NCBI RefSeq assembly: GCF_000152885.1
Contig: NZ_AAMX01000001.1
Span: 124,001 to 188,000, forward strand
Direction of reading: 5' to 3'
Source of the DNA: Idiomarina baltica OS145
Lineage (GTDB): Bacteria; Pseudomonadota; Gammaproteobacteria; Enterobacterales; Alteromonadaceae
DNA length: 64,000 bases
Within the stretch, counting starts at the first letter, position 1; each line of letters starts with the position of its first letter. Below the pieces are notes generated by a model that did not search any database, was not told where the DNA came from, and saw only the letters and a list, made by a program, of their open reading frames with translations. Positions 10,449-19,516 of the stretch are shown piece by piece. A program made the position numbers and the translations under genes.

Positions 10449-13130
10449 TTAGTGCGTTTTTGCAGGCGCTAAAAACAAACTATTTGTCAAAATAGGTATC
10501 CAACCATCCATGTAAGCACGGTAAGTCGGTGATTGCGCATAGGCTATGAGCATTCCATCGCCCATGGGTTCAACCATTAACTGTGGCTTAAATGGAATCT
10601 GTCGCTTTATTTCCGGCCACAATAAACCGCTTGCAAGCACTTCCTCTTGTTGGGCGAACCAGGCTAAGTTGCGCCCATCGTCGATACTCAAAGGAGCGAA
10701 GACCTGATCCCCAGTGAACGTTGCCACGAGATCGCGCTGAACGCCAGCGGTTAGCCAGTGATTCTGGTCAACCTTGACTCGCACCAGCGCACCGGGAACG
10801 TAATCAGGGCGTTTATCGGACGCCTTCACTACTTCCTTCAGTTGGCTTTCTGATTCAATCAGCTGCGCTGCCTGCAGAGTCTCCTCTTCATTCATTGCTG
10901 GGGTAGCTGAGTCAGCCGCATACTCCATGTGGGTCGATAGTAAGTTCGCCTCTACCGCCCAGCCTGTGGCGCTCCCCAAGGTAATGAGAACACCTCCGTG
11001 CTCAACCCAACGACGTAATTTCTCCACACTAGCGGTTGAGAAGTAGCTTGAATAACTCGCTTGACTCTCCGGCATGACCAATACATCGATCCCGGCCAGA
11101 TCAGACTGAACCAGTTGCGTTGTACGAATCGCCATCACGGGATAGCCGATTTGTCGCTCAATGACAAAGCGCGTGTGACCCGCGCTTAATGAAGAAACAG
11201 GCTCATCCCACGCCATAGCGATAGTTGGCGCTGCCAATGATTGCACATTCTCGGAGCCAAAATTGGGTCCTTTAACGATCCAGCTGCTATCGACACCTAC
11301 GATATCGACACCTGTCTCTCGAGCTAAACGCGTTAGCACCGACGGGAGATCGCTCCGCTGATTATCAGCGCGAGTTACAATCACACTGCCGGCAGCAAAA
11401 GTGCCTGCTTTTTCATGCGTAAATGACAATTCACTTTGTTTTAGGTTCACGCCTGCGCGGAGCGCTGAGGCGATAAATCGACTACTATTCGTATCTCCTG
11501 ACCGCACCAAAAAGGCAACACGAGCCTCTAGATTATGGACAGTGCCCGGCTTAATCGGCTCAATTCTTTCCTGAGCTGTTGGCACGCGTACGACCTCATC
11601 GCAAGCGCTGATATTGACGTTAAACATCAACGGCAACGACCAACCGGTGACATCATATATTTGATCAGCCAATAAGTTCGCCTTGCGCTGCTGTTGCTGC
11701 TCGATAAAATCGCCCGCCATATTAATCTGTTCGTCTAGCAAAACCCGAATGAGGCGGTAATTCGGCTGTGCCATATCGATAAAGTAGCTTCCCTCTGGGT
11801 ATTGGTTACCACAGGCATCAATGGCGTTAGAGTTACGCGTGACCTCGATACCGTGCTCTTGCAATAACGACGCTAATCGCTGTTGTCCGGCAACGTTTTT
11901 GGAGTCTGCAATAATTAACGTACGTTGCTCACTTTCGCGCCCTTCATTCACGGCACTGACTCGATAGTCACGATATCTTCTTAACAATGCTTCACGACGC
12001 TCGCTAGCAGTTTGAATAGTAGCTAAGCTGCTTGTGAAATGGCGTTCAACACCGTCTAAATAAGTCAACGTAGTTCCGTCTTTGCGCGCGAACGTATGTC
12101 CTCGCGCTGATGCCATTTCGTAGGTCATCGCTACTGAACCGGAGTATAGCGGCCAACTCGCACCATACCCCGGATAAAAGGCATCAAAAATTTCTCGCGT
12201 GTAATAATCGTAGCCAGCGTTATCAAACCATTTCGCATTATTTCTTCCCACCCAATGTAAAATCTCGCGTTGCGACTCGGTAATGTAGGGGTTGTAAGGT
12301 CGCGCCTCGGGCGTAAAGTAGTAGCTTGAGTCACCCCCCATCTCATGCAAGTCGACAAAAAGTAGCGGTGGAAACTCTTTAAGCGCTGCAACTTGCCCTT
12401 TTATTTCTGGTTGCGTCAACGCAATCCAATCACGGTTGAGATCAAATAAGTAGTGGTTTGAGCGTCCTTGCGGCCAAGGTTCATTGTGTTCCGCGCTCCG
12501 TCGATCGGCATCATGAGTAAGCCCAACGGTGGCATAATAGCGACTCACAAAACGCGCTCTGCCGTCTGGGTTTTGTAGCGGATCGATAAATACCACAGTG
12601 TTCTCTAACCAATTTTTTGTTTCGTCTGATGTATCGGCTAAAAGATGATACAGCGTCATCATTGCGGCCTCAGGAGACGATATCTCGTTTCCATGTACGC
12701 CGTAAGATAACCAAACACTACTTGGGAGCTTATTCATTAACTGTTCTGCTTCACGAGCAGAGGTTTTGCGCGGATCACCGAACGCTGCCATTCGTTGGGA
12801 GTATTTATCTAACTGTGCAATATGGTGAGGTGCCGATACAGCAACGAAGTACAATGGACGATCTTCCCATGACCGGCCATATTCTATTAAGCGCACACGC
12901 TCGCTATAGCGCTCGCTTAGAGTTTGGAAATACTTATAAATAGCGTCAGGTGACGAAATTCTTGCGCCCATTTCGTAACCCAATGTGTCCTTGACAGTAG
13001 GCACAGACTGTTGATACTGATTGAACACTGGTTTTGCATTCAAAAACGCCGGCGTAGCGAATGAGCAGGCCCAAATTAGCGCGCATATTAAGGGTCGTTT
13101 AGGACGTGATAAGCGAATCAGTTTAAGCAT
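10449..13130 (-). CDS. Secreted M14-family zinc carboxypeptidase, large form
   Basis: Predicted exported metallopeptidase of 893 residues. It has a hydrophobic N-terminal signal (about 12-32) and an M14 catalytic domain with zinc ligands in HGNEISSPE (H146, E149) and DLHEMGG (H262), substrate-binding segments NPDGRARF and FDLNRDW, and a candidate catalytic glutamate in MTYEMAS (E338). The remaining 500 residues include a region with alpha/beta character (about 400-780, with IDVLVMPESQASYSSYF) resembling a glutamine-amidotransferase-like fold, as in other large marine M14 proteins. It probably cleaves residues from peptides in the periplasm or outside. It may be the first gene of an operon with the GGDEF gene and ktrAB. 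Confidence 0.85.
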   Translation of the reverse strand: MLKLIRLSRPKRPLICALIWACSFATPAFLNAKPVFNQYQQSVPTVKDTLGYEMGARISSPDAIYKYFQTLSERYSERVRLIEYGRSWEDRPLYFVAVSAPHHIAQLDKYSQRMAAFGDPRKTSAREAEQLMNKLPSSVWLSYGVHGNEISSPEAAMMTLYHLLADTSDETKNWLENTVVFIDPLQNPDGRARFVSRYYATVGLTHDADRRSAEHNEPWPQGRSNHYLFDLNRDWIALTQPEIKGQVAALKEFPPLLFVDLHEMGGDSSYYFTPEARPYNPYITESQREILHWVGRNNAKWFDNAGYDYYTREIFDAFYPGYGASWPLYSGSVAMTYEMASARGHTFARKDGTTLTYLDGVERHFTSSLATIQTASERREALLRRYRDYRVSAVNEGRESEQRTLIIADSKNVAGQQRLASLLQEHGIEVTRNSNAIDACGNQYPEGSYFIDMAQPNYRLIRVLLDEQINMAGDFIEQQQQRKANLLADQIYDVTGWSLPLMFNVNISACDEVVRVPTAQERIEPIKPGTVHNLEARVAFLVRSGDTNSSRFIASALRAGVNLKQSELSFTHEKAGTFAAGSVIVTRADNQRSDLPSVLTRLARETGVDIVGVDSSWIVKGPNFGSENVQSLAAPTIAMAWDEPVSSLSAGHTRFVIERQIGYPVMAIRTTQLVQSDLAGIDVLVMPESQASYSSYFSTASVEKLRRWVEHGGVLITLGSATGWAVEANLLSTHMEYAADSATPAMNEEETLQAAQLIESESQLKEVVKASDKRPDYVPGALVRVKVDQNHWLTAGVQRDLVATFTGDQVFAPLSIDDGRNLAWFAQQEEVLASGLLWPEIKRQIPFKPQLMVEPMGDGMLIAYAQSPTYRAYMDGWIPILTNSLFLAPAKTH

Positions 13131-13182
13131 TTTCCGTACCTTTTTTAAGCAATAAGCTTACCGACTTTTTTACGTATTGGAT

Positions 13183-13197
13183 AGATATTTAATATCT
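13183..13197. promoter_or_regulatory. Perfect 15-base palindrome in the divergent promoter region
   Basis: AGATATT, one central base, then AATATCT lies between the divergently transcribed M14 peptidase gene and the DUF4870 gene, 26 bases before the latter. It may be an operator, but A+T-rich palindromes of this size also occur by chance. Confidence 0.3.
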
Positions 13198-13222
13198 CGT
13201 TTTCCAATCAGATGGACAAATT

Positions 13223-13705
13223 ATGGATTATGAAAAATTAAGAGTGCTCAATCAGTTAAAAGACGAAGGTTCTATTTCAGAGGAAGAGTATCAGCGGCAA
13301 CGTGAGAAGCTGAGTCGTGAGAGCGAACTCTCTTCCAAATCTGAATTCGATGATCTGCGAAAATTAACTGAAGATGAAAAAACCTACGCATTTTTTATGC
13401 ACCTGTCTCAGTTCGCTACTTTTATTCTTCCACTAATCGGATTACTAGCCCCCATGATTATGTGGATAATGAAGCGAGAAGATCCTTATATCGATGCTCA
13501 CGGTAAGGTCATTTTCAACTGGCTGCTAAGTATTACTATATATACCAGCGTACTTTTAGTGCTTGCAGTGTTCACGTTAGGACTCACTTTTATTCCCATC
13601 GTCATTCTTGGGTTGCTTTCAATCATATTCGTCATTCTTGGCGCTAAAAATGCTAAAGAAGGCATTATCAAAGACTACCCATTGGCCATTCGTTTCATGA
13701 AGTAG
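13223..13705 (+). CDS. DUF4870 (Tic20-like) membrane protein with a short N-terminal helical domain
   Basis: Protein of 160 residues. Residues 1-32 (DYEKLRVLNQLKDEGSISEEEYQRQREKL) have the SHOCT-like pattern of a short oligomerisation motif. From about residue 52 comes the DUF4870 pattern: LSQFATFILPLIGLLAPMIMW, then DPYIDAHGKVIFNW, then two further membrane segments. Function is unknown; Tic20-like proteins are small multi-helix membrane proteins. The gene stands alone between a divergent peptidase gene and the next plus-strand gene. Confidence 0.8.
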   Translation: MDYEKLRVLNQLKDEGSISEEEYQRQREKLSRESELSSKSEFDDLRKLTEDEKTYAFFMHLSQFATFILPLIGLLAPMIMWIMKREDPYIDAHGKVIFNWLLSITIYTSVLLVLAVFTLGLTFIPIVILGLLSIIFVILGAKNAKEGIIKDYPLAIRFMK

Positions 13706-13769
13706 CGCTACTGGTGTTAGTAGCCCCTTTTGCGTAAACTCGGGCTACCGTAAAAATAGAGCGTTTACC

Positions 13770-14156
13770 ATGAAGTGGATGTACATCACAGTCTGGCGTT
13801 GTATTGCTATTTTATTTGTCTTGTTGGGCATCATCGGCCTTGCGTTGCCGGTCATGCCCACGGTGCCATTCCTTATTGTCGCTTTATGGGCCGCCAGTAA
13901 AGGCTGGCCACAACTGGAAACTTGGCTGTTAAACCATCCTAAATACGGCCCTGATCTGATTGCCTGGCGCGAACATCGACAAATACGGCGTCGCAATAAG
14001 ATTATTGCCATCCTTATGATGGCAAGTGGATATCTTATTTCTTGGTTTATACCGTTACCCATGTGGCTGCGCATTACTGTGGGAAGTATCTTACTTGTTG
14101 TTGCTGTATGGCTCGCGTGCCTTGATGAATATAAAGAGTCTAAAGAGCATGTTTGA
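13770..14156 (+). CDS. DUF454 / YbaN-family inner membrane protein
   Basis: Protein of 128 residues matching the YbaN/DUF454 pattern. It has two N-terminal membrane segments with LLGIIGLALPVMPTVPFLI, a conserved amphipathic segment (WPQLETWLLNHPKYGPDLIAWREHRQIRRRNKI), and two C-terminal membrane segments. The family has no established biochemical role. In many proteobacteria it lies near haem or iron genes, and here it precedes hemN, though an FNR-type site separates the two. Confidence 0.85.
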   Translation: MKWMYITVWRCIAILFVLLGIIGLALPVMPTVPFLIVALWAASKGWPQLETWLLNHPKYGPDLIAWREHRQIRRRNKIIAILMMASGYLISWFIPLPMWLRITVGSILLVVAVWLACLDEYKESKEHV

Positions 14157-14173
14157 ACGTTTTTAAACCACCC

Positions 14174-14187
14174 TTGATGCAAATCAA
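14174..14187. promoter_or_regulatory. FNR box upstream of hemN
   Basis: TTGAT-GCAA-ATCAA is an exact match to the FNR consensus, and the palindrome extends outward to ten-base arms. Its centre is 75 bases before the hemN ATG. Placing FNR at -41.5 gives a start site near 14222 and a 34-base leader, so the geometry fits class II activation. The FNR gene lies directly downstream of hemN. Confidence 0.85.
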
Positions 14188-14255
14188 GGGTGAGTCTAAA
14201 CCCACCACACTTAACTGCTAAACTGCCATCGTATTGATAGAACGAGAGGTGCAGT

Positions 14256-15611
14256 ATGCAACACTGGGAATGGAACTGGTTAAAAAAGTACAATATTAAC
14301 GGACCGAGATATACGTCTTATCCAACCGCGTTAAGCTTTCATGAGTCCGTTAATACGGCGACTTGTCAAAACGTCGTTGCCAAGTATCAAAAGCCGATCT
14401 CGCTCTATATCCATCTACCGTTTTGCGCTTCACTTTGTTATTACTGTGGTTGTAATAAAGTGATTACTCGACATCAATATAAAGCAGACGAATACCTTGA
14501 TGCGCTTGGCACTGAGTTAGAGTTATATCGCAGTGTGCTCGCTAAAAAGGATATCGCCAGTGTGCACTTGGGAGGCGGCACGCCAACCTTTTTGAACACG
14601 CCACAACTAAGACGTTTAATGGCGTTAATTAAAGACGTCAGTTCAAATCAAGCAATAGATGAACTGAGTATCGAAGTCGATCCACGCCAATGTGATAATG
14701 ATAAGCTCAGTGTCTTAAGGGCGCTAGGTTTTAACCGCTTAAGCTTCGGCATTCAAGATTTCGATAATGATGTTCAAGTCGCTATCCATCGTACGCAGTC
14801 TTACGAGCTTGTTGCTGACCAAGTCAATCATGCTCGCTCACTCGGATTTGAGTCGATTAGCTTTGACCTAATCTATGGACTGCCTCTGCAAACAGAAGCC
14901 CGTTTCGCACATACACTGGCTTTAGTTGAACGCCTAAGTCCCGACCGCATATCGCTATTTAACTATGCTCACTTACCCGAGCGATTCGCAGCACAGCGCA
15001 AAATAAAAGAGAGCTGGTTACCTAAGGCAGCGCAAAAGTTAGGTTTATTTAAACAGGCCATCGAACACCTGACAGGACTGGATTATCAATTCATCGGTAT
15101 GGACCATTTTGCAAAACCCAACGACAAACTGGCGATTGCGCAGCGAGAGGGAAGACTCACACGTAACTTCCAAGGGTATGTCACTAAGGATCAGAGTGCA
15201 GTACTTGGGCTCGGTGTATCTTCTATTTCTCATATTGATGGGCATTACTGGCAAAATGAAAAAGATTTAAAAAGCTACTATAATGCGCTTATCAAAAATA
15301 AGTTGCCCATCGTTAAAGGTTATCACTCGACCACTGAAGATAAAATTCGCGGTGATCTGATAAAACAATTACTGTGTGAATTTGAAGTCAATCTTCAACA
15401 ATTTTCGACTCGGTGGTCTTTAAATAGCTTTTCTCAACACTTTCACGACGAGCTTCAGCGCCTACAGCCATTTATTGATGACGAGCTAGTCAAGCTATCC
15501 GAAGAGCATTTGGTTATCACGAACCCAGGCAAATTACTTGTACGCACAATTGCTAGCTGCTTCGATGAGTATTTAAATATTCATCAAATGCGTTATTCTC
15601 GTGTAATATAA
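14256..15611 (+). CDS. hemN: Oxygen-independent coproporphyrinogen III dehydrogenase
   Basis: Radical-SAM enzyme that converts coproporphyrinogen III to protoporphyrinogen IX in haem synthesis without oxygen. It has 451 residues, full family length. The cluster motif is CASLCYYC (C57, C61, C64) with the extra C66 typical of HemN, preceded by YIHLPF. Glycine-rich LGGGTPTFL and the DLIYGLPLQT segment follow. The N-terminal PRYTSYPTA is characteristic of true HemN rather than HemW. GAGAGG lies seven bases before the ATG. An exact FNR site upstream fits its anaerobic role. Confidence 0.95.
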   Translation: MQHWEWNWLKKYNINGPRYTSYPTALSFHESVNTATCQNVVAKYQKPISLYIHLPFCASLCYYCGCNKVITRHQYKADEYLDALGTELELYRSVLAKKDIASVHLGGGTPTFLNTPQLRRLMALIKDVSSNQAIDELSIEVDPRQCDNDKLSVLRALGFNRLSFGIQDFDNDVQVAIHRTQSYELVADQVNHARSLGFESISFDLIYGLPLQTEARFAHTLALVERLSPDRISLFNYAHLPERFAAQRKIKESWLPKAAQKLGLFKQAIEHLTGLDYQFIGMDHFAKPNDKLAIAQREGRLTRNFQGYVTKDQSAVLGLGVSSISHIDGHYWQNEKDLKSYYNALIKNKLPIVKGYHSTTEDKIRGDLIKQLLCEFEVNLQQFSTRWSLNSFSQHFHDELQRLQPFIDDELVKLSEEHLVITNPGKLLVRTIASCFDEYLNIHQMRYSRVI

Positions 15612-15636
15612 GGATAGCGGATAATTTATAACCAAC

Positions 15637-15650
15637 TTGATATAGATCAA
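15637..15650. promoter_or_regulatory. FNR box 1 upstream of fnr
   Basis: TTGAT-ATAG-ATCAA is an exact consensus match within a longer palindrome. Its centre lies about 93 bases before the chosen fnr ATG. At -41.5 it would give transcription from near 15685. Confidence 0.8.
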
Positions 15651-15695
15651 GTTTTGCAAAGCAGGCTTTTGCTACGCTCTGCATCACGATTAATA

Positions 15696-15709
15696 CTGAT
15701 CTATATCAA
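15696..15709. promoter_or_regulatory. FNR box 2, between box 1 and the fnr start
   Basis: CTGAT-CTAT-ATCAA has one change from the consensus. Its centre is about 34 bases before the fnr ATG. It would lie just downstream of a start site set by box 1, a position suited to autorepression. Confidence 0.65.
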
Positions 15710-15736
15710 CACCAATAGGTGTTAAGGGGACGTCAG

Positions 15737-16462
15737 ATGTGCCGCATGAATCACCGTCGAAGCGAGTTAGGTATGAGAAACCCAATCCAATGTAACCAAT
15801 GCAGTATGCAATCTATATGCGTGCCCGCAGGTCTTGTCTCGAGCGAGATCGATAAATTGGATAAAAGCAGCCGTGAGCCTCACGTATATAGCAAGCGTGA
15901 TATGGTATACAGCCCTGACCAACCGCTTAACTCACTATTTGCGGTAAAGAGTGGTTCCGTGAAATGCTACACCATCGATAGCGAAGGTAAGCAACAAATC
16001 ACCAGTTTCCATTTAACCGGCGATATCATTGGCATGGAGTCTATTTCTAATGGTGCCGCGGTGACCTACTGCGAAGCGATGGAAACCTCGATGTTGTGCG
16101 AAATAAAGCTTAACCGGTTATTCGCACAAAACTTCACCGGTGTTGATAAAAATCTGTTGAGACTCCTCAGTCATCGCATTGGTCAACGTAACACGCATTA
16201 TCTAAACGTGGTCAATACAACAGCTGAACAGCGGGTTGCTTCATTTATAATGGGTCTTTCAGACCACCTTTATGAACATGGCTTCTCGCGTCATGAGTTT
16301 AAACTTCCCATGACACGTACTGACATTGCGAACTACCTTGGTTTAGCAGTAGAAACTGTGAGCCGCGTATTTTCCTCGCTAAAACAAAAGGATATCATCG
16401 ACACCAAACAGTCGATTCTATTTATCCAAGCGCCAGCTGAACTTAAACAAATGGCGAACTAA
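15737..16462 (+). CDS. fnr: FNR-family oxygen-sensing transcription regulator
   Basis: CRP/FNR-family global regulator whose 4Fe-4S cluster is lost in oxygen. With the start used here it has 241 residues. The four cluster ligands of E. coli FNR are all present: C19, C22, C28 (CX2CX5C) and C121 in METSMLCEI. The DNA-recognition helix carries the ETVSR triad (E206, S209, R210) that reads TTGAT half-sites, and such sites occur before this gene, hemN and the hemerythrin chemoreceptor. ATG 15737 is chosen because AGGGGA lies six bases upstream; an in-frame GTG at 15719 would put that sequence inside the gene. An additional cysteine at position 2 is unusual. Confidence 0.93.
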   Translation: MCRMNHRRSELGMRNPIQCNQCSMQSICVPAGLVSSEIDKLDKSSREPHVYSKRDMVYSPDQPLNSLFAVKSGSVKCYTIDSEGKQQITSFHLTGDIIGMESISNGAAVTYCEAMETSMLCEIKLNRLFAQNFTGVDKNLLRLLSHRIGQRNTHYLNVVNTTAEQRVASFIMGLSDHLYEHGFSRHEFKLPMTRTDIANYLGLAVETVSRVFSSLKQKDIIDTKQSILFIQAPAELKQMAN

Positions 16463-16479
16463 AACTTAAGAGAGGTATC

Positions 16480-17652
16480 ATGCCACAACCTGCGTTTGAT
16501 TGGTCAGATCCACTGAACTTACGCCATCAACTGACTGAAGAAGAGCTGTTAATACAGAAAACAGCTCATCAATATGCGCAGGCGAGGCTGATGCCTCGCG
16601 TTCAATCTGCATTTCGCGAAGAACGCTTTGATCGTGAGATTATGCAAGAGCTCGGTCAGTTAGGCTTGCTCGGTGCGACCATTCCAGAAGCATACGGTGG
16701 TGCCGGTGTAAATCACGTCAGTTATGGCTTAATTGCTCGGGAAATCGAACGCGTCGATAGTGGTTACCGCAGTGCGATGAGCGTTCAATCCTCGCTCGTC
16801 ATGCATCCTATTTACGCCTTCGGTAACGAACAACAACGTAAAAAATACCTCCCTAAACTAGCAACCGGCGAATGGGTCGGAAGCTTTGGTTTGACGGAGC
16901 CTGACGCGGGCTCTGATCCTGCAAGTATGCGAACTAAAGCGATAAAAACCGAGGCCGGTTACCGCATCACGGGTTCAAAGATGTGGATAACTAACTCACC
17001 TATCGCTGATGTGTTTGTTGTCTGGGCTAAATGCGACGGCGATATTGTCGGCTTCATTTTAGAACGCGGCATGAAAGGCTTATCTACACCGGAAATCGAG
17101 GGTAAGTTTTCATTACGCGCATCGATTACCGGTGAAATTGTAATGGATGAGGTTGAAGTCAGCGAAGAACAACGACTTCCTAATGTGCGCGGGCTGAAGG
17201 GACCGTTCAGCTGCCTCAATAAAGCACGATACGGTATCGCTTGGGGAGCCATGGGTGCTGCCGAATTTTGTTGGCATGCAGCGCGTCAATACACCTTGGA
17301 CCGTGAGCAGTTTGGACGTCCGTTGGCAGCAAACCAACTTATCCAAAAAAAGTTAGCCGATATGCAAACAGAAATAGGCTTGGGTCTACTTGCCGCCTTA
17401 CAAGCAGGTCGTGAACTCGATCGCAAGACACTTAACCCCGCCGCCATCTCGTTGATTAAACGTAATAACTGCGGTAAAGCTTTGGATATAGCTCGACAAG
17501 CGCGTGATATGCATGGCGGGAACGGTATTTCCGATGAGTATCATGTGATACGTCACGTTATGAATCTCGAATCGGTTAATACCTACGAGGGAACCCACGA
17601 TGTGCATGCACTGATCTTAGGTCGCAGTCAAACGGGTATCAGCGCTTTTTAA
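16480..17652 (+). CDS. gcdH: Glutaryl-CoA dehydrogenase (acyl-CoA dehydrogenase family)
   Basis: FAD enzyme that oxidises and decarboxylates glutaryl-CoA to crotonyl-CoA in lysine and tryptophan breakdown. It has 390 residues, the family length. Diagnostic segments are [14 protein letters not shown] near the [20 protein letters not shown], the GKFSLRAS segment (as in GCDH, not medium-chain dehydrogenases), and the catalytic glutamate in [16 protein letters not shown] (E370). It begins 17 bases after fnr with AGAGG as ribosome site, so it may be partly co-transcribed with fnr. The convergent MCP gene follows with a hairpin at their shared end. Confidence 0.92.
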   Translation: MPQPAFDWSDPLNLRHQLTEEELLIQKTAHQYAQARLMPRVQSAFREERFDREIMQELGQLGLLGATIPEAYGGAGVNHVSYGLIAREIERVDSGYRSAMSVQSSLVMHPIYAFGNEQQRKKYLPKLATGEWVGSFGLTEPDAGSDPASMRTKAIKTEAGYRITGSKMWITNSPIADVFVVWAKCDGDIVGFILERGMKGLSTPEIEGKFSLRASITGEIVMDEVEVSEEQRLPNVRGLKGPFSCLNKARYGIAWGAMGAAEFCWHAARQYTLDREQFGRPLAANQLIQKKLADMQTEIGLGLLAALQAGRELDRKTLNPAAISLIKRNNCGKALDIARQARDMHGGNGISDEYHVIRHVMNLESVNTYEGTHDVHALILGRSQTGISAF

Positions 17653-17669
17653 CCACGTAGATAGATTGA

Positions 17670-17691
17670 CGAGAGGTTAATGAACCCCTCG
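17670..17691. terminator. Hairpin between the convergent gcdH and chemoreceptor genes
   Basis: Nine-base arms with one mismatch and an AATG loop. The hairpin includes the chemoreceptor stop codon. There is no clear T-run on either strand, so it is at best a weak or Rho-assisted bidirectional terminator. Confidence 0.35.
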
Positions 17692-19377
17692 ATCATTCAG
17701 GTGGGCTTGATAGGCTTTATCACTGTGCTGAATGTGCTGCAATAGCCAACGCTTCACAAATTCGAGCAACTCACCGACCACTTGGTCGCCCCGCTCGATA
17801 CGGTTACGAAAATCAACGACTTGCTGCACCAACTGCTGATGCTTGTGTTTATGTGCATCCAGGTCGGGGTAGTCGTGGCGCTCCATCAACAGTTCTTCGT
17901 AACTAAAATGAGTCGCAGTGTAGTTAATCAACGAGCTCAATAGCCGTTCGACCGCCTGACGGTCGCCACCTCGCTGCTGTATTCGGTACAACTCATTAGC
18001 AATGTAAATCAACCGCTGGTGCTGACGATTAATCTCCTCAATGCCTACGTCAAATTGCGACGACCATTCAATTAGCTTTTCCTGCTGCGCCAGACGTGAT
18101 TCGATTATTTGCGCGTCGACTGAATAGCGGTCGCCTAATGATTGTATCTCACCGCCGAGCGTTGTTAACTGCGCAGCGCTTTCAAGCGCATGTTGAGAGT
18201 AGCTGTCGACCTCTTTCGCTGCATCGGTTGCAGTAGTAATCGCTTCTTTGATCGTCGCCGTCGTCATTGCCTGCTGCTCAGTCGCAGAAGCAACTTGAGT
18301 ATTAAGGTCAGTAATCTGATGAGTGAAAGTGACTATCGTATCGAGTGCAGCTTCCGCCTCTTCAGCTGATAACTTAGCTCGCTCTGCTTGTTGCGCATTA
18401 TTGTTGAGACTGCTCACCGCTTGCTGAGTATTTTGCTCCAAACGCTCCACCACACTTTGGATCTCGCCAGTTGATGTTTGTACTCGATGAGCAAGCTTAC
18501 GCACTTCATCAGCGACTACCGCAAAGCCACGTCCTGTCTCCCCTGCTCGCGCTGCTTCGATAGCGGCGTTAAGAGCCAGTAAATTGGTTTGCTCGGCAAT
18601 GTCATTGATAGTGGTTAAGATCGTGCCGATGGCTTTGCTATCCTCAGAGAGACTCTTGATAACCGATTGAGAATGAAGAATATCTTCGCTTAACGTAATG
18701 TTGTGTTGCGCTAACTGTTGAACACGTTCACGTCCTCCGCTAGCAGCATTAAGGCTCTCATGTGCACTGGTTGCTGCACGTTGTGTCGACTCTGATACCT
18801 CATTAATAGCAGCCGTCATTTGTTCTGCCGCTGCCGACACCTGATACATCGTGTCTGCCTGTTGCTTCGTTTTTTCTGCCAGCGCCTTGTTTGCATCGTA
18901 ATTGGCCGTCCCGAGACGGTTTAAACCATCACTTGCAGTCCGGATCGCGTGTACGGAATAGCTTGTCTCAACAGAAATCGTGTTGAGTCGCTCGGTGAGT
19001 CGTGCTAGCTCGTCGCTCCCCTTGAGCTGGGCAGTATTATTAAGATCGCCATTTGCCAGGGCATTTGAAACTCGATTCGCTTCAGCCAGAGAGCGCTTGA
19101 TACCAGTATACATTGCTGTAAAGACAACCAACTGTACCAAGACCATCCCGGCCAGCATAACCGCGTTCCAAAGAATTACCTGCTTTGGGTCGCTGATATC
19201 CATTGCCTGTCCACTGATCGCCGCTTGTTGACGCTGATAAGAGTCCCACATCATGAGCAGGCTCAGCACGATCACGGGTAGAAATAACAATATTCCGGTA
19301 ATGATAAACTTATTTCTAAAGCGCAGACTGTTAAAAAACAATTGAATTGGTTTAGTGACTGAGACAAGTACCTGCAC
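17677..19377 (-). CDS. Chemoreceptor with C-terminal bacteriohemerythrin domain
   Basis: Methyl-accepting protein with two membrane helices near the N terminus and almost no periplasmic domain, a HAMP region, a signalling tip ([37 protein letters not shown]) and, in the last 135 residues, a bacteriohemerythrin. The di-iron ligands can be followed: QHQRL, THFSYEE, HKHKH and HIQHSDKAY. It is therefore likely a cytoplasmic oxygen sensor for aerotaxis. I take GTG 19377 as start: GGAGG lies four bases upstream and the protein then begins with a short amphipathic lead before helix one. The open frame reaches a TTG at 19443 without a ribosome site. An FNR box lies 84 to 97 bases upstream of the GTG. 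Confidence 0.85.
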   Translation of the reverse strand: MQVLVSVTKPIQLFFNSLRFRNKFIITGILLFLPVIVLSLLMMWDSYQRQQAAISGQAMDISDPKQVILWNAVMLAGMVLVQLVVFTAMYTGIKRSLAEANRVSNALANGDLNNTAQLKGSDELARLTERLNTISVETSYSVHAIRTASDGLNRLGTANYDANKALAEKTKQQADTMYQVSAAAEQMTAAINEVSESTQRAATSAHESLNAASGGRERVQQLAQHNITLSEDILHSQSVIKSLSEDSKAIGTILTTINDIAEQTNLLALNAAIEAARAGETGRGFAVVADEVRKLAHRVQTSTGEIQSVVERLEQNTQQAVSSLNNNAQQAERAKLSAEEAEAALDTIVTFTHQITDLNTQVASATEQQAMTTATIKEAITTATDAAKEVDSYSQHALESAAQLTTLGGEIQSLGDRYSVDAQIIESRLAQQEKLIEWSSQFDVGIEEINRQHQRLIYIANELYRIQQRGGDRQAVERLLSSLINYTATHFSYEELLMERHDYPDLDAHKHKHQQLVQQVVDFRNRIERGDQVVGELLEFVKRWLLQHIQHSDKAYQAHLNDRGVH

Positions 19378-19460
19378 AAGTCCTCCGCATATTGACTCAA
19401 ATAGCTGCCCGGACGGCAGTATTTCAAAAGGCACGTTATCCAATTTGCGTCGGAAATGAT

Positions 19461-19474
19461 TTGATCCCGATCAA
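19461..19474. promoter_or_regulatory. FNR box upstream of the hemerythrin chemoreceptor
   Basis: TTGAT-CCCG-ATCAA is an exact consensus match. On the minus strand a -10-like GATAAC follows at 19440-19435, which puts the box centre close to -41 from a start near 19428. That suits class II activation of the chemoreceptor if translation begins at the GTG at 19377. Confidence 0.75.
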
Positions 19475-19516
19475 AAGTTAACCAAAGATTTGATCTGAAC
19501 CCGTGGCTTGGGTTAG

